Assembly (NCBI RefSeq): GCF_002937075.1
Contig: NZ_NHSJ01000106.1
Location: 1-62,851, forward strand
DNA from: Rhodoblastus sphagnicola
GTDB taxonomy: Bacteria; Pseudomonadota; Alphaproteobacteria; Rhizobiales; Beijerinckiaceae
Length of the DNA stretch: 62,851 nt
Direction of reading: 5' to 3'
In this document: positions 1 to 10,895 of the stretch, one piece after another
Layout of the letters: each line of letters starts with the position of its first letter
How positions within the stretch are numbered: position 1 is the stretch's first letter
Notes under the pieces: model-generated
The model's database searches: none
Seen by the model: the letters and a program-made list of their open reading frames with translations, nothing else
What the model was told of the DNA's origin: nothing
Position numbers and translations under genes: made by a program

Positions 1-752
<752 letters not shown>

Positions 753-782
753 CGCCGATCCGTCGCCGCGCAGGCACGGCAT

Positions 783-816
783 CGCCCGGCAAGCTGTCGC
801 GACCGCCTGCCGGGCG
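783..816. terminator. GC-rich hairpin between convergent genes
   Basis: A perfect 9-bp inverted repeat (CGCCCGGCA ... TGCCGGGCG) lies in the 72-bp gap between lon and the BON gene. No T-run follows, so it could end transcription from both sides only weakly or could simply be a structured 3' end. Confidence 0.4.
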
Positions 817-824
817 GAGCGCGC

Positions 825-1472
825 TCAACTGACCAGAAGTTCGTTCTCGACAAAGGTCGTGCCGGGCGCGGCCCAGGCGGCGGAGCCGGCCTCGTCGCGC
901 TCGGACCAGGAATGGACTTTCCCGGTCAGCTTCACCTTGCCGTCATGGGCCGATACGGCGATGGCCGCGGGATCGAACCAGGAGCGGTCCAGCGCCAGCA
1001 GGATCTTGTCCTTGATATCCGTCGCACTGGGCTTGTTCCTGACGGCCACGTCATTGCTGACGCCTCTGACGCCCCAGAGCTCGCGCACATCGTTGAGCGC
1101 CGCTTCCTGCTGGTAACGCCATTCGACGACGCCGCTCAAAGTGATCCAGCCCTTTTCCACATTCACCTTCACGGCGTTGGCGGGAATGGTCGTGCTCCAT
1201 TTCATGCGATCGACGGCGGCGGCGGCGATTTCCTCGTCGCCATGTATCACGTCAGAGGGCAGTCGCACCTCGATCTCCTCGGCGACCGCCTTGACGCCAT
1301 GGACTCGCCGCGCCGCCTTCTCGGCCGCGTATTTCTCGGCGAAGGTCGGGACATGGCCCATGAGGGTCACGATGCCGTCTCTCGCCGTCACGCCGATGTG
1401 CGCGGCGTTGACGCTCGGCTCCCAGGCCAATTCGTCGAGCACGGCCTGTTTCAACTCCTTGTCGTCGGACAT
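825..1472 (-). CDS. Protein with three BON domains
   Basis: 215 aa with three tandem BON modules at roughly residues 5-70, 78-145 and 148-213, each with the typical pattern of an amphipathic helix followed by G-x-V-x-L-x-G. BON domains bind phospholipid or other hydrophobic surfaces; the family includes OsmY-like stress proteins. There is no signal peptide, so unlike OsmY this protein is probably cytoplasmic. ATG start at 1472 follows an AGAA-type ribosome site. Its own copy of the shared 19-bp promoter box lies 60-100 bp upstream (1533-1575), so it belongs to the island regulon. Exact function is not known. Confidence 0.85.
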   Translation of the reverse strand: MSDDKELKQAVLDELAWEPSVNAAHIGVTARDGIVTLMGHVPTFAEKYAAEKAARRVHGVKAVAEEIEVRLPSDVIHGDEEIAAAAVDRMKWSTTIPANAVKVNVEKGWITLSGVVEWRYQQEAALNDVRELWGVRGVSNDVAVRNKPSATDIKDKILLALDRSWFDPAAIAVSAHDGKVKLTGKVHSWSERDEAGSAAWAAPGTTFVENELLVS

Positions 1473-1532
1473 GACTTTCTCCAGAAGCGCGATCAGAGCG
1501 GTGACGGGACATCACTTCATGACCCGGCTTGG

Positions 1533-1575
1533 ATAGAAGCCGGGCCAGCGCGCCGACAGGATCGGAATGTACCCA
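1533..1575 (-). promoter_or_regulatory. Shared FixJ-like box with -10, site 1 (BON gene)
   Basis: On the minus strand the box reads TGGGTACATTCCGATCCTG (1575 to 1557). CTAT follows at 1536-1533, 26 bp after TTCCG. It points to the BON gene start 60 bp further on. It is one of fifteen aligned copies in the window. Confidence 0.75.
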
Positions 1576-1724
1576 CATCGGCCCGCGCCCATCGGCGGCG
1601 GTCGCTGTTTCGCACAGGTCGAAAGCGCGAGCGCCGCCTCAATCCTTGAGCAAATCGGGCGCGTTGGCGCGTGGCGCGCGCCGGGATATGCGCTCCAAAT
1701 GAATCGCCTTTTTCTCCTCGCCCG

Positions 1725-1767
1725 TAGGTGTTTTCCGAGGCTGCCCCGGCTTGCGCAACCCGCCTAA
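1725..1767 (+). promoter_or_regulatory. Shared FixJ-like box with -10, site 2 (glucan synthase)
   Basis: The box reads TAGGTGTTTTCCGAGGCTG at 1725-1743, with CTAA at 1764-1767, 26 bp after TTCCG. It is the most divergent copy in its first half. It points to the glucan synthase start at 1828 and is divergent from site 1. Confidence 0.6.
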
Positions 1768-1827
1768 GCACAAACAGGCTCCCGGCCGTTCCCGGCTCGC
1801 GGTCCGAGACCATCCCGCGGGAGAGCA

Positions 1828-4800
1828 ATGATGTCACTTTCAGCGTTGAAGGACGAGTTCGCGGCGACGCCACGCCGCTTCCCACGCTTTTCGAGGAAAA
1901 CCTCGCCATGGGATTCGAAGTCGCCGATCCGCGAGGAATTGTTCAGCGTCGAACGCCTTGAATCGCATGTCCGCAGTCTTGCGCTCGCGCAGCCCGTCGC
2001 TTCCCGGACAGCGCGGGGCCGGCCACTGGCCCCGCGACTGGCCGACAACGGCGCCGTCTTGTTGGCGACCTATCAATTGATCGTGAAGGAGATCAACGGC
2101 GGGCGCGCGATCACGCCGGCGGCGGAATGGCTCGTCGACAATTATCATCTGGTGGAAAAGCAGATCCATCAGATCCAGATGGAATTGCCGCCCGGCTATT
2201 ATCGCCAGCTTCCCAAGCTTATCACCGGCCCCTTCGCCGGCTACCCCCGCGTCTTCGGCATAGTCTGCGCCTTTGTCGCCCATACCGACAGTTGTTTCGA
2301 CGCCGAAATCCTCACCAGCGCCATCAACGCCTATCAGTCGGTCCAACCTCTCACCATCGGCGAACTCTGGGCCGTTTCCATCACATTGCAGATCGTGTTG
2401 ATCGAGAATCTGAGGCGTCTCGCGCAAGAGGTCACCGTTGACCGGAGCGCGCGGCGCGACGCGGACGCCGCCGCCGATCGCCTGCTCGGCGTGCGCGAGC
2501 AAGCCGCCGAGCCGGCCTCGATTGTTTTCGCCGGGCGCGACGCCCAACCGCTTGAAGAAGCCTTCGCCGTCCAGCTCGTCCATCGGCTGCGCGACCAGGA
2601 CCCGAAATTCACGCCCGCGCTGACCTGGCTCGATGCGCGCCTGTCGCAACAGAACCACACCGCGGATTCGGTCGTGCGCGCGGTCCACCGCAACCAGGGC
2701 GCCGCGAACGTCACCATGCGCAACATCGTGATGAGCCTGCGAGTCATCTCCGAGGTTGACTGGAAGGAATTGTTCGAGCGCTTTTGCCTGGTCGATGGCG
2801 CCCTAGCGCTCAATGGCGCCTTCACGGACATGGATTTCGCGACCCGCACCCTTTACCGCGCCGCCGTCGAGGAACTGGCGCGAGGGTCCGACCACAGCGA
2901 ACTGGACATCGCGCTCCTCGCGGCGGCCGAGGCGCGCAAAGCCCGGCCGGAGCTCGCTGAATTGGAACAGATGCGGCGTGGCGATCCCGGTTACTCCCTG
3001 CTTGCCGGCGGGCGACCGGCGTTCGAGCGCGCGATCGGGTTTCGCAACAGTCGGCTCTGGCCCGCGCAGCTCACCGCCAAGCTTGGTTTCGACGCCTATG
3101 CCGCCGCCATCGTGATCGTGTCGGCCGGTCTGCTCGCGGCGCCGATGCTCGCCCTGTCCAGGCTGGGCGTCGGCTTCGCCCAACTCGGCCTGTTGGCGGC
3201 GCTTGGCGCGATTCCCGCCATTGACGCGAGCGTGGCGCTGATCAACCGGGCCATCGCGTTTTTCCTCCGCGCGACGCCCCTGCCGGGCATGGAGCTTCGC
3301 GACGGCGTGCCCCCGGCGCTGCGCACGCTTGTCGCCGTGCCGACGCTGCTGACGACGCGCGAAGACATTGCCGAACAGGTGGAGCGGCTCGAAATCCATC
3401 ATCTCGCCAGTCCCGAGGGCGACCTGCATTTCGCCCTGCTGTCGGACTGGGTCGACGCCGACACGGAGCGCGCGGAGGGCGACGCGGACTTGGTCGCTTG
3501 CGCCCGCGACGGCATCGACGCCCTCAATCGACGCTATGGCCCGGCGCCCGCCGGCCCGCGCTTCCTGCTGCTGCACCGCCGGCGCGTGTGGAATGAAAGC
3601 GAGCGGCGCTGGATCGGCTGGGAGCGCAAGCGCGGCAAGCTCCACGAGTTGAACCGGCTGCTGCGCGGCGCGACCGACACCACCTTCATCGCCCGCGACG
3701 GCGGCGCCGGTTCGATCCTTCCGGAAAATGTCAAATATATCGTCACGCTGGACTCGGACACGCGGCTGCCGCGCGATTCCGTGCGCAAGCTGATCGGCAA
3801 GATGGCGCATCCGCTCAACCGGCCCCGGCTCGACGCCGCGCTGGGCCGGGTGGTGGAGGGCTATGGCATCCTTCAGCCCAGGGTCACGCCCTCGCTTCCC
3901 GTTGGCGACGAAGGCTCGCTCTATCAGCGCCTGTTTTCGAGCGCGAGCGGCATCGACCCCTATGCGGCGGCGGTTTCGGACGTCTATCAGGACATGCTCG
4001 GCGAAGGCTCCTATGCGGGCAAGGGCATCTACGACCTCGATGTGTTCGAGACCGCGCTCGCCGGCCGGGCGCCCGAGTCCACCCTGCTCAGCCATGATTT
4101 GTTCGAGGGGACTTTCGCGCGGGCGGGCTTCGCCTCGGATGTCGAAGTCGTCGAGCAGTTTCCCACGCGCTACGACGTCGGCGCGCTGCGGCATCACCGC
4201 TGGGCGCGCGGCGACTGGCAATTGCTGCCCTGGATTCTCGGCTTCGCGCCCAAGGGCGACTCGGCGCAAGGCCTCGCGCGCGATATTCCCCAGGTCGGCC
4301 GATGGAAGATGATCGACAATCTGCGGCGCACGCTTTCCGCGCCAACCGGCGCGCTCGCCCTGGCTCTGGCCTGGACGCTGCCGCTTGAACCGGCCCTCGT
4401 CTGGACGGCGTTCGTGCTGGCGACCATCGTCACGCCAACGCTTATCCCGGTGATTTCGGCGATCCCGTCCCGCAGCCCCGGAGTCGCCCTCTCCGACCAT
4501 CTGCGGTCGCTCGCCGGAGACCTGCGCATCGCCGCCATGGTGTCCGCGTTCAATATCGCTTTTCTCGCGGACCAGGCCTGTCTGATGGGCGATGCGATCG
4601 GGCGAACCTTGTGGCGGCTTTTCGTCAATCGCCGTCACTTGCTGGAGTGGACGCCCGCGGCGCAATGCACGGCGCGACGGCGTCTCGACATGCGCGGGTT
4701 CTTCACGCGCATGTCCGGAGCGACGGGCGTCGCCGCGGCGGCTTTGCTCGCGGCGCTGCTTTCACCGCACGGAGCCTGGCCGCTGGCGGCGCCTTTCGCG

Positions 4801-7800
4801 GCGCTTTGGGCCTTCTCGCCCGTGCTGGCGCGCTATGTCAGCCTGCCGCATCGGCCCGAGAGCCGCGCCAGGGCCTCGCGCGACGAAGCGCGCGCGCTGC
4901 GGCGGATCGCGCGCGCAACGTGGCGGTTCTTCGAGGTCTTCGTCACCAAGGAGGACCACGGGCTGCCCCCGGACAATTTCCAGGAGAATCCGGCGCCGGC
5001 GCTGGCGCATCGCACGTCGCCCACCAACATCGGTCTTTATCTGCTCGCGATCGCCAGCGCGCGCGACTTCGGCTGGATCGGCGCAACCCAGGCGATCGAA
5101 CGCCTGGAGGCGACGCTGGCGTCCATGACCCGATTGGCGCGTTATCGCGGCCATTTCTACAATTGGTACGACACAGCCGATCTCGCCGCGCTCGAACCCA
5201 GATATGTGTCCTCGGTCGACAGCGGCAATCTGGCCGGCCACCTCATCGCCGTCGCCAACGCCTGCCGGGAATGGCGGCGCGCGCCCATTGCCGATGACGC
5301 GTGTCGGGCGGGCGTCGCCGACACGCTGGCGCTGGCCGGCGAACAGGCCGCCCTGCTTCGCCTTGGACCCGCGCTCCAGACGGTGACGCAGCGTCGGTTC
5401 GAAGATTCGCTCGCCGCCGTGACCAAACGGCTTGACGAGGCGCCCGCAAAGCCGCTGGCGCTCCAATTGCCCGAACTCGCCGGCGAGGCCGAAGCGCTGC
5501 TCGATCTCGCGCGGGCGATCCAGCTTGAACGCGGCGACGCGAGCGCGGCCGATCTGCTCTATTGGTCGCAAGCCAGCCTCGCCGCGATCCAAGCCCATCG
5601 GCGGGAATTTGCGTTCGCCGGGGAGATCGCCTCGTCGCGCCACGCCCGCCTCGTCGCCTTGGAAACTTCGTTCCGGGCCATGGCGATGGCGATGGAATTC
5701 GACTTTCTGTTCGACCACGAGCGAAAATTGCTGTCGATCGGATATCTGATTTCGGAAGCGGCGCTGGACGCCAGTTGCTACGACCTGCTTGCGTCCGAAG
5801 CGCGGCTCGCGAGTTTCTTCGCCATCGCCAAGGGCGACATCCCCGCCCGGCACTGGTTCCGGCTCGGACGCGCCGCGACGCCCGTCGCGCATGGCTCCGC
5901 CCTGATCTCCTGGTCCGGCTCGATGTTCGAATATCTGATGCCGCCGCTCGTCATGCGCGCGCCGATCGGAAGCCTGCTCGAACAGACCGACCGGCTCATC
6001 GTGCGCCGACAGATCTCTTATGCCGCCAAGCTCGGCCTGCCCTGGGGAATCTCCGAATCCGCCTATAACGCCCGCGATCTCGACCTCACCTACCAATATT
6101 CCAATTTCGGCGTGCCCAGCCTCGGGCTGAAGCGCGGCCTGGAGGAGAACAAGGTCATCGCGCCCTATGCGACGGCGCTGGCGACCATGGTCGATCCCTC
6201 CGCCGCCGTCGCGAATTTCGGGCGGCTGAGCGCGATGGGCGCGCGGGGCCGCTTCGGGTTCTACGAAGCGGTGGATTTCACGCCGACGCGGGTTCGCGAA
6301 GGCGCCCGCTTCGCTGTTGTGCGCGCCTTCATGGCGCATCACCAGGGCATGACCATCGTCGCCATCGCCAATGCGGTGCTGGGCGGCTTGATGCGCGAGC
6401 GCTTTCACGCCGAGCCCATGATCCAGGCCACCGAATTGCTGCTACAGGAGCGGGTGCCGCGCGAAGTGGCGACGACGCTTCCCTGGGCGGCCGAAGTCAA
6501 ATCGGCCGCGCACGCCAGCGACGCGGACCCCTCCGGCGGACGCCGGCTGACCTCGCCGCATCAAGTCCCGCCCGCGAGCCAGCTTCTTTCCAATGGCCGC
6601 TACGCCGTGATGCTGACGGCGGCGGGTTCGGGCTACAGCCGGTGGGGCGACATCGCGATCACGCGATGGCGCGAGGATGCGACGCGCGACGACAGCGGCG
6701 CCTATATCTTTCTCAGGGACATGCGCGGCGGCGCCGTCTGGTCGGCGGGATTTCAACCGACCGGCGCCGAGCCGGACGCCTATTGCGTCGATTTCAACGA
6801 GGATCGCGTCAAGTTCTCGCGCAAGGACGGGAGTCTCACGACCACGCTCGAAGCGCTGGTCTCGGCCGAGGACGATTCCGAGGTGCGCCGGGTCTCCATC
6901 TCCAACGCCGGCGCTCAAAGCCGCGACATCGAGGTCACCTCCTATTGCGAACTCGCCCTTGGCCCGCAGAGCGCGGATGTGGCGCATCCCGCCTTCGCCA
7001 AACTCTTCGTCGAGACGGAATATCTCGCCGATGTCGGCGCGATCCTCGCCACAAGGCGCAGGCGGACGCCCGACGAGCCGGAAATCTGGGCGGCGCATTT
7101 GAGCGTCGCCAATGGCGAAGCGGTGGGCGCCCCGGAGTTCGAAACCGACCGGGCGCGCTTCCTTGGTCGCGGACAGGGCGTGCGCGCGCCCCTCGCCATG
7201 GCGGCGGCGGGGCCGCTCGGCAATTCTTGCGGAACCGTGCTCGACCCGATCTTCGCCTTGCGCCGCCGCCTTGTCATCGCGCCCGGAGCCACGGTTCACG
7301 TCGCGTTCTGGACGATGGCGGCGGAGACGCGCGAGGCGCTGCTGGATCATATCGACAAACATCGCGACGCCGCCGCCTACGCGCGGGCGACCACGCTCGC
7401 CTGGACCCAGGCGCAGGTCCAGCTTCATCACCTCGGCGTCAAGCCCGGCCAGGCCGGACGTTATCAACGTCTGGCGAGCCACGTCATTTTCGCGGGGCGC
7501 GCGATGCGGCCCGCGTCGGACACCATTCGCCAGGGGTCCGGCCCGCAATCGGGCCTTTGGCCTCACGGCATTTCCGGCGACCTGCCCATCGTGCTGTTGC
7601 GCATAGCCGAAATCGAGAACCTCTCCGCCGCGCGCGAAATCCTGCAAGCCCATCAATATTGGCGGATGAAAATGCTCGCCGTCGATCTTGTCATCCTCAA
7701 CGAACACGAATCCTCCTATGCGGAAGATCTTCAAAAGGCGATCGAAACCCTTGTGCGCGCCAGCCAGCGCCGACCCGCGCCCGGCGCCGAGCGCCTCGGG

Positions 7801-10449
7801 GGACGGGTGTTCGTTGTTCGCGCCGACCTGATCGGCGCCGACGCGAGCAGGCTGCTTGTTTCCGCCGCGCGCGTCGTGATGGCGGCGCAACAGGGGAGCC
7901 TGTCGGATCAACTCGACCGCGTCGCCGAATCCAGAGCTTCCCCCGCGTCGCCGATTCGTCTGTTCGCCAAACCGCGCGTCGCGCTTGCCAAGCCGCACGC
8001 CGCGCTCGCCAAACAAGACGCCGCCTTCGCGAAGCCGGATCTCGAATTCTTCAACGGACTGGGGGGATTTGGCGACGACGGGCGCGAATATGTCACCATC
8101 CTCGGACCGGGCCAGTCGACGCCGGCGCCCTGGATCAATGTGATCGCCAATGCGGCTTTCGGCTTCCAGACGGCGACCGATGGCGGCGGCTACACCTGGT
8201 CGGGCAACAGCCGCGAGAACCAGCTTACGCCCTGGTGCAATGACCCTGTCGGCGACCCGCCCGGCGAGGCCTTCTATCTGCGCGATGACGACAGCGGCGA
8301 CGTCTGGAGCCCGACGGCGCGGCCCATTCGCCTGGATGGCGCGACCTATCTGGCCCGCCACGGCCGGGGCTATAGCCGCTTCGAGCTTGAGGCGCATGGC
8401 GTTTCCGCCGACTTGCTGCAATTCGCGCCGCTGGCGGGATCGATCAAGATCTCGCGGCTGCGGCTGACCAACCGGACCAACCGGACCCGCCATATCAGCG
8501 TGACCGCCTTCGTCGAATGGACGCTCTGCGCGGCGCGATCCGCTTCGCTCGGCTTTGTGGAAACCGAGATCGACGCCGCGACCGGCGCCATTTTCGCGCG
8601 CAATCCATGGAACATGACCTTCGGCTCGCGCGTGGCTTTCGCCGACATGCGCGGCGCGCAGACGGAATGGACGGGCGATCGGCGCGCGTTCATCGGCCGC
8701 AACGCCACGCTGGCGAACCCGGCCGCCTTGGCCAGCGCGGCGACTTTGTCCAACACGGTCGGCGCCGCGCTGGACCCCTGCGCGGCGATGCGCGCCAGGA
8801 TCAGTTTGCCGCCCGACGGCGCGGCCGAAGTCGTGTTCTTCCTGGGCGACGCGGAGTCGCGCGAGGCGGCCCGCGCCACGATCCGGACATTCCGCGACGC
8901 CGATCTCGACGCCATCGAGGCCGATATCGCCCGTTTCTGGGACGAGACCCTGGGCGCCGTCGTGGTCCGGACGCCCGACCGCGCGATGGATCTCATGCTC
9001 AATGGCTGGCTGCTCTATCAAACCCTCGCCTGCCGCGTCTGGGCGCGCTCGGCCTTCTATCAGGCCAGCGGCGCCTATGGGTTCCGCGACCAGTTGCAGG
9101 ATGGCATGGCGCTCGCCGCCGCGCGGCCCGACCTGACGCGCGCGCATCTCTTGCGCGCGGCGGCGCGGCAGTTCGTGGAGGGCGACGTTCAACACTGGTG
9201 GCTGCCGCGCAGCGGCCAGGGCGTGCGCACGAAAATCTCGGACGACCGGCCCTGGCTGGCCTTTGCCGTCGCGCATTATGTCGAGACGACGCAGGACTTG
9301 TCCGTGCTCGACGAATCCCTGCCCTTCCTCGAAGGCGCGCCGCTCGAACCCGGCGAGACCGACCGGTTCTTCACGCCGGCGATCTCAGGCAAAGCCGCCA
9401 CGCTGTTCGAGCATTGCGCGCTGGCGCTCGATCACAGTCTGGCGCTTGGAAGCCACGGGCTGCCGCTGATGGGAACCGGCGACTGGAACGACGGCATGAA
9501 CCGCGTCGGCGAAAAAGGCGAAGGCGAGAGCGTCTGGCTCGCCTGGTTCTTGCACACGACGCTCATGAATTTCGCGCCCTTGGCTGAGGCCCGAGGCGAG
9601 ACTTCGCGCGCAAAAACTTGGCGTGAACATGCGCTGTCCCTGCAAGCCTCGCTGGAGCGCGAGGCCTGGGACGGCGAATGGTACAAGCGGGCCTATTTCG
9701 ACGATGGCGCGCCGCTGGGGTCGGAGACAAACGCGGAATGTCGCATCGACTCCATCGCGCAATCCTGGGCCGTGCTCTCCGGCGCCGCGCCGCCCGAACG
9801 CGCGGCCCGCGCCATGGCGGCGCTCGATCGCCAGTTGATCAAGAAAGACGACGGATTGGCGCTGCTGTTCACCCCGCCCTTCGACACGCCGGCGCGCGAT
9901 CCCGGCTATATCAAAGCCTATCCGCCGGGCGTGCGCGAAAACGGCGGCCAGTACACCCATGCCGCGACCTGGTCCGTGATGGCTTTCGCCGCGCTCGGCG
10001 ACGGCGACAAGGCCGGCGCGCTTTTCTCAATGCTCAACCCGATCAATCATGCGCTATCGGACGCGGAGGTGGAGCGCTACAAGGTCGAGCCCTATGTCGT
10101 CAGCGCCGACATTTACTCCGAGCCGCCCCATGTCGGGCGCGGCGGCTGGACCTGGTACACCGGTTCGGCCGGCTGGCTGCAACGCGCCGGCGTCGAAAGC
10201 GTGCTGGGCCTTCGCTTCCGGGGCGCGACGCTGCTGATCGATCCGTGCGTTCCCAAGGCCTGGGACCGGTTCGAGGCCGACCTGCGCTACAAGTCCGCGC
10301 ATTACGCGATTTTCGTCGAAAATCCGAACGGGGTGTGTCGGGGCGTCGTTTCGGCGCGCCTCGACGGAATCGAAATCGTGGAGCGCCCGTTGCGGGTCGC
10401 CTTGCTCGACGACGGGCGCCGGCGCCGCGTTGACGTGCAATTGGGTTGA
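1828..10449 (+). CDS. ndvB: Cyclic beta-1,2-glucan synthase, NdvB/ChvB type (GT84-GH94)
   Basis: 2873 aa, the usual size of this family. Such membrane enzymes build cyclic beta-1,2-glucan from UDP-glucose; the product goes to the periplasm and helps with osmotic adaptation and surface properties. Visible parts: an N-terminal cytoplasmic region, membrane segments near residues 425-475, a glycosyltransferase domain with DSDTRLP near 642 and RHHRWARGDW near 787, further membrane segments near 835-1010, then a long region ending in a GH94 phosphorylase-like domain with GTGDWNDGMN near 2550 and RENGGQYTHAATW near 2705. The GH94 part trims or sets ring size in the known enzymes. The start has a GGGAGAG ribosome site. 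No ndvA/chvA exporter is adjacent. A copy of the shared box lies 60-100 bp upstream, suggesting stress or low-oxygen control, which would be unusual for an ndvB gene. Confidence 0.93.
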   Translation: MMSLSALKDEFAATPRRFPRFSRKTSPWDSKSPIREELFSVERLESHVRSLALAQPVASRTARGRPLAPRLADNGAVLLATYQLIVKEINGGRAITPAAEWLVDNYHLVEKQIHQIQMELPPGYYRQLPKLITGPFAGYPRVFGIVCAFVAHTDSCFDAEILTSAINAYQSVQPLTIGELWAVSITLQIVLIENLRRLAQEVTVDRSARRDADAAADRLLGVREQAAEPASIVFAGRDAQPLEEAFAVQLVHRLRDQDPKFTPALTWLDARLSQQNHTADSVVRAVHRNQGAANVTMRNIVMSLRVISEVDWKELFERFCLVDGALALNGAFTDMDFATRTLYRAAVEELARGSDHSELDIALLAAAEARKARPELAELEQMRRGDPGYSLLAGGRPAFERAIGFRNSRLWPAQLTAKLGFDAYAAAIVIVSAGLLAAPMLALSRLGVGFAQLGLLAALGAIPAIDASVALINRAIAFFLRATPLPGMELRDGVPPALRTLVAVPTLLTTREDIAEQVERLEIHHLASPEGDLHFALLSDWVDADTERAEGDADLVACARDGIDALNRRYGPAPAGPRFLLLHRRRVWNESERRWIGWERKRGKLHELNRLLRGATDTTFIARDGGAGSILPENVKYIVTLDSDTRLPRDSVRKLIGKMAHPLNRPRLDAALGRVVEGYGILQPRVTPSLPVGDEGSLYQRLFSSASGIDPYAAAVSDVYQDMLGEGSYAGKGIYDLDVFETALAGRAPESTLLSHDLFEGTFARAGFASDVEVVEQFPTRYDVGALRHHRWARGDWQLLPWILGFAPKGDSAQGLARDIPQVGRWKMIDNLRRTLSAPTGALALALAWTLPLEPALVWTAFVLATIVTPTLIPVISAIPSRSPGVALSDHLRSLAGDLRIAAMVSAFNIAFLADQACLMGDAIGRTLWRLFVNRRHLLEWTPAAQCTARRRLDMRGFFTRMSGATGVAAAALLAALLSPHGAWPLAAPFAALWAFSPVLARYVSLPHRPESRARASRDEARALRRIARATWRFFEVFVTKEDHGLPPDNFQENPAPALAHRTSPTNIGLYLLAIASARDFGWIGATQAIERLEATLASMTRLARYRGHFYNWYDTADLAALEPRYVSSVDSGNLAGHLIAVANACREWRRAPIADDACRAGVADTLALAGEQAALLRLGPALQTVTQRRFEDSLAAVTKRLDEAPAKPLALQLPELAGEAEALLDLARAIQLERGDASAADLLYWSQASLAAIQAHRREFAFAGEIASSRHARLVALETSFRAMAMAMEFDFLFDHERKLLSIGYLISEAALDASCYDLLASEARLASFFAIAKGDIPARHWFRLGRAATPVAHGSALISWSGSMFEYLMPPLVMRAPIGSLLEQTDRLIVRRQISYAAKLGLPWGISESAYNARDLDLTYQYSNFGVPSLGLKRGLEENKVIAPYATALATMVDPSAAVANFGRLSAMGARGRFGFYEAVDFTPTRVREGARFAVVRAFMAHHQGMTIVAIANAVLGGLMRERFHAEPMIQATELLLQERVPREVATTLPWAAEVKSAAHASDADPSGGRRLTSPHQVPPASQLLSNGRYAVMLTAAGSGYSRWGDIAITRWREDATRDDSGAYIFLRDMRGGAVWSAGFQPTGAEPDAYCVDFNEDRVKFSRKDGSLTTTLEALVSAEDDSEVRRVSISNAGAQSRDIEVTSYCELALGPQSADVAHPAFAKLFVETEYLADVGAILATRRRRTPDEPEIWAAHLSVANGEAVGAPEFETDRARFLGRGQGVRAPLAMAAAGPLGNSCGTVLDPIFALRRRLVIAPGATVHVAFWTMAAETREALLDHIDKHRDAAAYARATTLAWTQAQVQLHHLGVKPGQAGRYQRLASHVIFAGRAMRPASDTIRQGSGPQSGLWPHGISGDLPIVLLRIAEIENLSAAREILQAHQYWRMKMLAVDLVILNEHESSYAEDLQKAIETLVRASQRRPAPGAERLGGRVFVVRADLIGADASRLLVSAARVVMAAQQGSLSDQLDRVAESRASPASPIRLFAKPRVALAKPHAALAKQDAAFAKPDLEFFNGLGGFGDDGREYVTILGPGQSTPAPWINVIANAAFGFQTATDGGGYTWSGNSRENQLTPWCNDPVGDPPGEAFYLRDDDSGDVWSPTARPIRLDGATYLARHGRGYSRFELEAHGVSADLLQFAPLAGSIKISRLRLTNRTNRTRHISVTAFVEWTLCAARSASLGFVETEIDAATGAIFARNPWNMTFGSRVAFADMRGAQTEWTGDRRAFIGRNATLANPAALASAATLSNTVGAALDPCAAMRARISLPPDGAAEVVFFLGDAESREAARATIRTFRDADLDAIEADIARFWDETLGAVVVRTPDRAMDLMLNGWLLYQTLACRVWARSAFYQASGAYGFRDQLQDGMALAAARPDLTRAHLLRAAARQFVEGDVQHWWLPRSGQGVRTKISDDRPWLAFAVAHYVETTQDLSVLDESLPFLEGAPLEPGETDRFFTPAISGKAATLFEHCALALDHSLALGSHGLPLMGTGDWNDGMNRVGEKGEGESVWLAWFLHTTLMNFAPLAEARGETSRAKTWREHALSLQASLEREAWDGEWYKRAYFDDGAPLGSETNAECRIDSIAQSWAVLSGAAPPERAARAMAALDRQLIKKDDGLALLFTPPFDTPARDPGYIKAYPPGVRENGGQYTHAATWSVMAFAALGDGDKAGALFSMLNPINHALSDAEVERYKVEPYVVSADIYSEPPHVGRGGWTWYTGSAGWLQRAGVESVLGLRFRGATLLIDPCVPKAWDRFEADLRYKSAHYAIFVENPNGVCRGVVSARLDGIEIVERPLRVALLDDGRRRRVDVQLG

Positions 10450-10508
10450 CCCGGGCGACACGGCGTTGGTCCTCGCGAGGCGACTCGCCTGATTTGAATC
10501 GGCTGACG

Positions 10509-10551
10509 TGAGTAGATTCCGTGCCTGCCCTTTCCCGGCGGCGCCGTCTAG
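10509..10551 (+). promoter_or_regulatory. Shared FixJ-like box with -10, site 3 (70-aa protein)
   Basis: The box is TGAGTAGATTCCGTGCCTG at 10509-10527, with CTAG at 10548-10551, 26 bp after TTCCG. The small gene starts 30 bp later. Confidence 0.75.
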
Positions 10552-10581
10552 GGTGGCTGAAATTCGAGACAGGAGGCGTGC

Positions 10582-10794
10582 ATGCACTGGGATCGATTCG
10601 CAACGGGTTTGAAGCACCTCATCGCCAAAGTGGCCTCTCCGGAAAATCTGGCGCCAGAAGACGATCCTGCCGCCGACACTGCAATCCCCCGCGACCCCTT
10701 CGGCAATGACGGATATTGCGAGGAACGCGTGGAGCCCTATTCCCCGGACTATCGGACCGAGCGTAGCGACTCCTCGCTGCACTTGAGCTGCTGA
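10582..10794 (+). CDS. Small acidic protein of unknown function, 70 aa
   Basis: I do not recognise this protein. It has a near-perfect ribosome site (AGGAGG seven bases before ATG) and one of the strongest copies of the shared promoter box 30 bp upstream, which together make it a real gene. The product is short, hydrophilic and rich in Asp, Glu and Pro in its middle, with two cysteines (one is the last residue). No membrane segment or signal peptide is visible. It lies between ndvB and the macAB pair, in the same direction. Confidence 0.65.
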   Translation: MHWDRFATGLKHLIAKVASPENLAPEDDPAADTAIPRDPFGNDGYCEERVEPYSPDYRTERSDSSLHLSC

Positions 10795-10853
10795 GGCGGC
10801 TTCAAGCGAAACGGAACTTGGCTCGCATTAGGAAAATGCGACAAAATAAGGAT

Positions 10854-10895
10854 CTCAAGCCTGTTCCGATCCCCTTGGATCGCAACAGGCTTGAG
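10854..10895. repeat. Intergenic palindrome (interrupted 18-bp stem)
   Basis: Arms CTCAAGCCTGTT and AACAGGCTTGAG pair perfectly; inside them CGATCC and GGATCG also pair around a CCTT loop. The stretch 10795-11005 holds no convincing gene. A 63-codon TTG-initiated frame (10818-11009) runs through the palindrome. The form resembles the dispersed intergenic palindromes common in Hyphomicrobiales; whether it occurs elsewhere in this genome cannot be seen here. Confidence 0.55.
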
